Origin: JACCZX01 sp963729165
GTDB taxonomy: Bacteria; Pseudomonadota; Gammaproteobacteria; Burkholderiales; Burkholderiaceae_F
Assembly: GCA_963729165.1 (NCBI GenBank)
Contig: CAVSMM010000016.1
Coordinates: 1 to 64,000, forward strand
Length of the DNA: 64,000 nt
Direction of reading: 5' to 3'
The notes beneath the pieces were generated by a model. The model searched no databases, was not told the origin of the DNA, and saw only the letters and a program-made list of their open reading frames with translations. The position numbers were made by a program, and so were the translations under genes. Positions 63,614 through 64,000 of the stretch are shown piece by piece; the first letter of the stretch is position 1, and the number at the start of each line of letters is the position of its first letter.

Positions 63614-64000
63614 GACAAGTGACGCTTGATGAAGCTCAACACCGTGTCGTACCACGCGACGATATTGCGCGGCTTCATGATCCAGTGGTTCTCGTCGGGG
63701 AACACCAGCAGCTCCGACGGCACACCGTGATACTGCAGCGCCTCGAACAGGTTCAGTCCTTCACCAATCGGACAGCGGTAATCCTTTTCGCCGTGAATGA
63801 TCAGCGCCGGTGTCTTCCACTGCTTGATATGGCGGATCGGCGCGTAACGATCGTACGCAGCCGGGTCGGCGTACGGATCCTCGCCGCCCATTTCCAGATA
63901 CCACCAGGCGGGATGATCCGTTGTTCCGGTGAACTGCGCCATCGTCGTCACGCACGCGTGCGTGATCAGGCATTTAAAGCGCTGCGTCTGTGTGCCGATC
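63610..64000 (-). CDS. Prolyl oligopeptidase family (S9) peptidase, 5'-partial
   Basis: Only the C-terminal 129 residues are in the window; the frame runs off at 64000. The S9 hydrolase end is clear: WKTPALIIHGEKDYRCPIGE supplies the catalytic Asp, LLVFPDENHWIMKPRNIVAW the catalytic His, and WYDTVLSFIKRHLS ends the protein. The segment WWYLEMGGEDPYADPAAYDR is typical of dipeptidyl/acylaminoacyl peptidases of bacteria. The serine lies outside the window. It overlaps hemF by 4 bp. Confidence 0.88.
   Translation of the reverse strand, partial: IGTQTQRFKCLITHACVTTMAQFTGTTDHPAWWYLEMGGEDPYADPAAYDRYAPIRHIKQWKTPALIIHGEKDYRCPIGEGLNLFEALQYHGVPSELLVFPDENHWIMKPRNIVAWYDTVLSFIKRHLS

Overview
The window reads as a high-GC Gram-negative proteobacterium, most likely a betaproteobacterium. 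The main taxonomic clues are the run hemF-nadD-rsfS-rlmH-maf(-psiF-like)-rng and a dnaE gene followed by LPS glycosyltransferases and msbA. Both layouts are typical of Burkholderiales-like genomes; this is inference from gene order, not from a marker-gene tree. About a dozen and a half genes, including the essential gltX, are broken by single-base frameshifts, several of them in short G runs. The simplest explanation is residual indel error in an assembly (for example a metagenome or long-read draft), so I annotate these as interrupted genes rather than as decayed ones.

Layout: 1-2.5 kb holds the tail of an amidohydrolase and a histidine-containing multi-pass membrane protein. 2.6-9.3 kb (minus) is a DUF1302 / DUF1329 / YCF48-like / RND-transporter operon, a module for moving hydrophobic compounds across the envelope. 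9.6-11.7 kb has a soluble transhydrogenase-like flavoprotein and a GNAT acetyltransferase. 11.7-20.9 kb is envelope-related: a predicted outer-membrane protein, a membrane protein, a patatin-like lipoprotein, an AsmA protein, and a coupled minus-strand operon of two tandem LssY-C-type lipoproteins plus an alpha/beta hydrolase. 21.3-28.9 kb (plus) carries a membrane protein, an AI-2E-family transporter, a NodT/HlyD/DUF2955 tripartite efflux set, a two-TM potassium channel, an aquaporin and an outer-membrane protein.

29.5-34.7 kb is the most unusual part. A 1091-residue protein joins an LCAT-like lipase domain, a domain resembling the N-terminal domain of M17 aminopeptidases, and a C-terminal CHAT protease domain. 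It lies tail to tail with a gene for a gingipain-like (C25, clan CD) peptidase that is coupled to a 95-residue unknown protein. This is the best candidate for an undescribed system.

34.7-46.5 kb returns to mixed genes: gltX, a TetR regulator with a palindromic operator, a VOC protein and a PNPOx-fold protein, tRNA-Ala(GGC) and tRNA-Glu(UUC), an MFS transporter, Hsp20, a methyltransferase/FAD-oxidase pair, a hybrid sensor kinase and a DUF4124 protein. 46.6-57.5 kb holds dnaE and an LPS block (two GT2 proteins, a GT25-WaaL fusion, a GT9 heptosyltransferase-like protein, msbA) plus an AhpD-like protein. 58-64 kb is housekeeping: a membrane protein, rng, a small PsiF-like protein, maf, rlmH, rsfS, nadD, hemF and an S9 peptidase that runs off the window.

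Non-coding structure includes a roughly 100-bp dispersed intergenic repeat (two long and two short copies), a 271-bp MITE-like element with 27-bp terminal inverted repeats just upstream of msbA, and a roughly 480-bp intergenic region at 57.5-57.96 kb built of nested inverted repeats and 31-bp tandem units.
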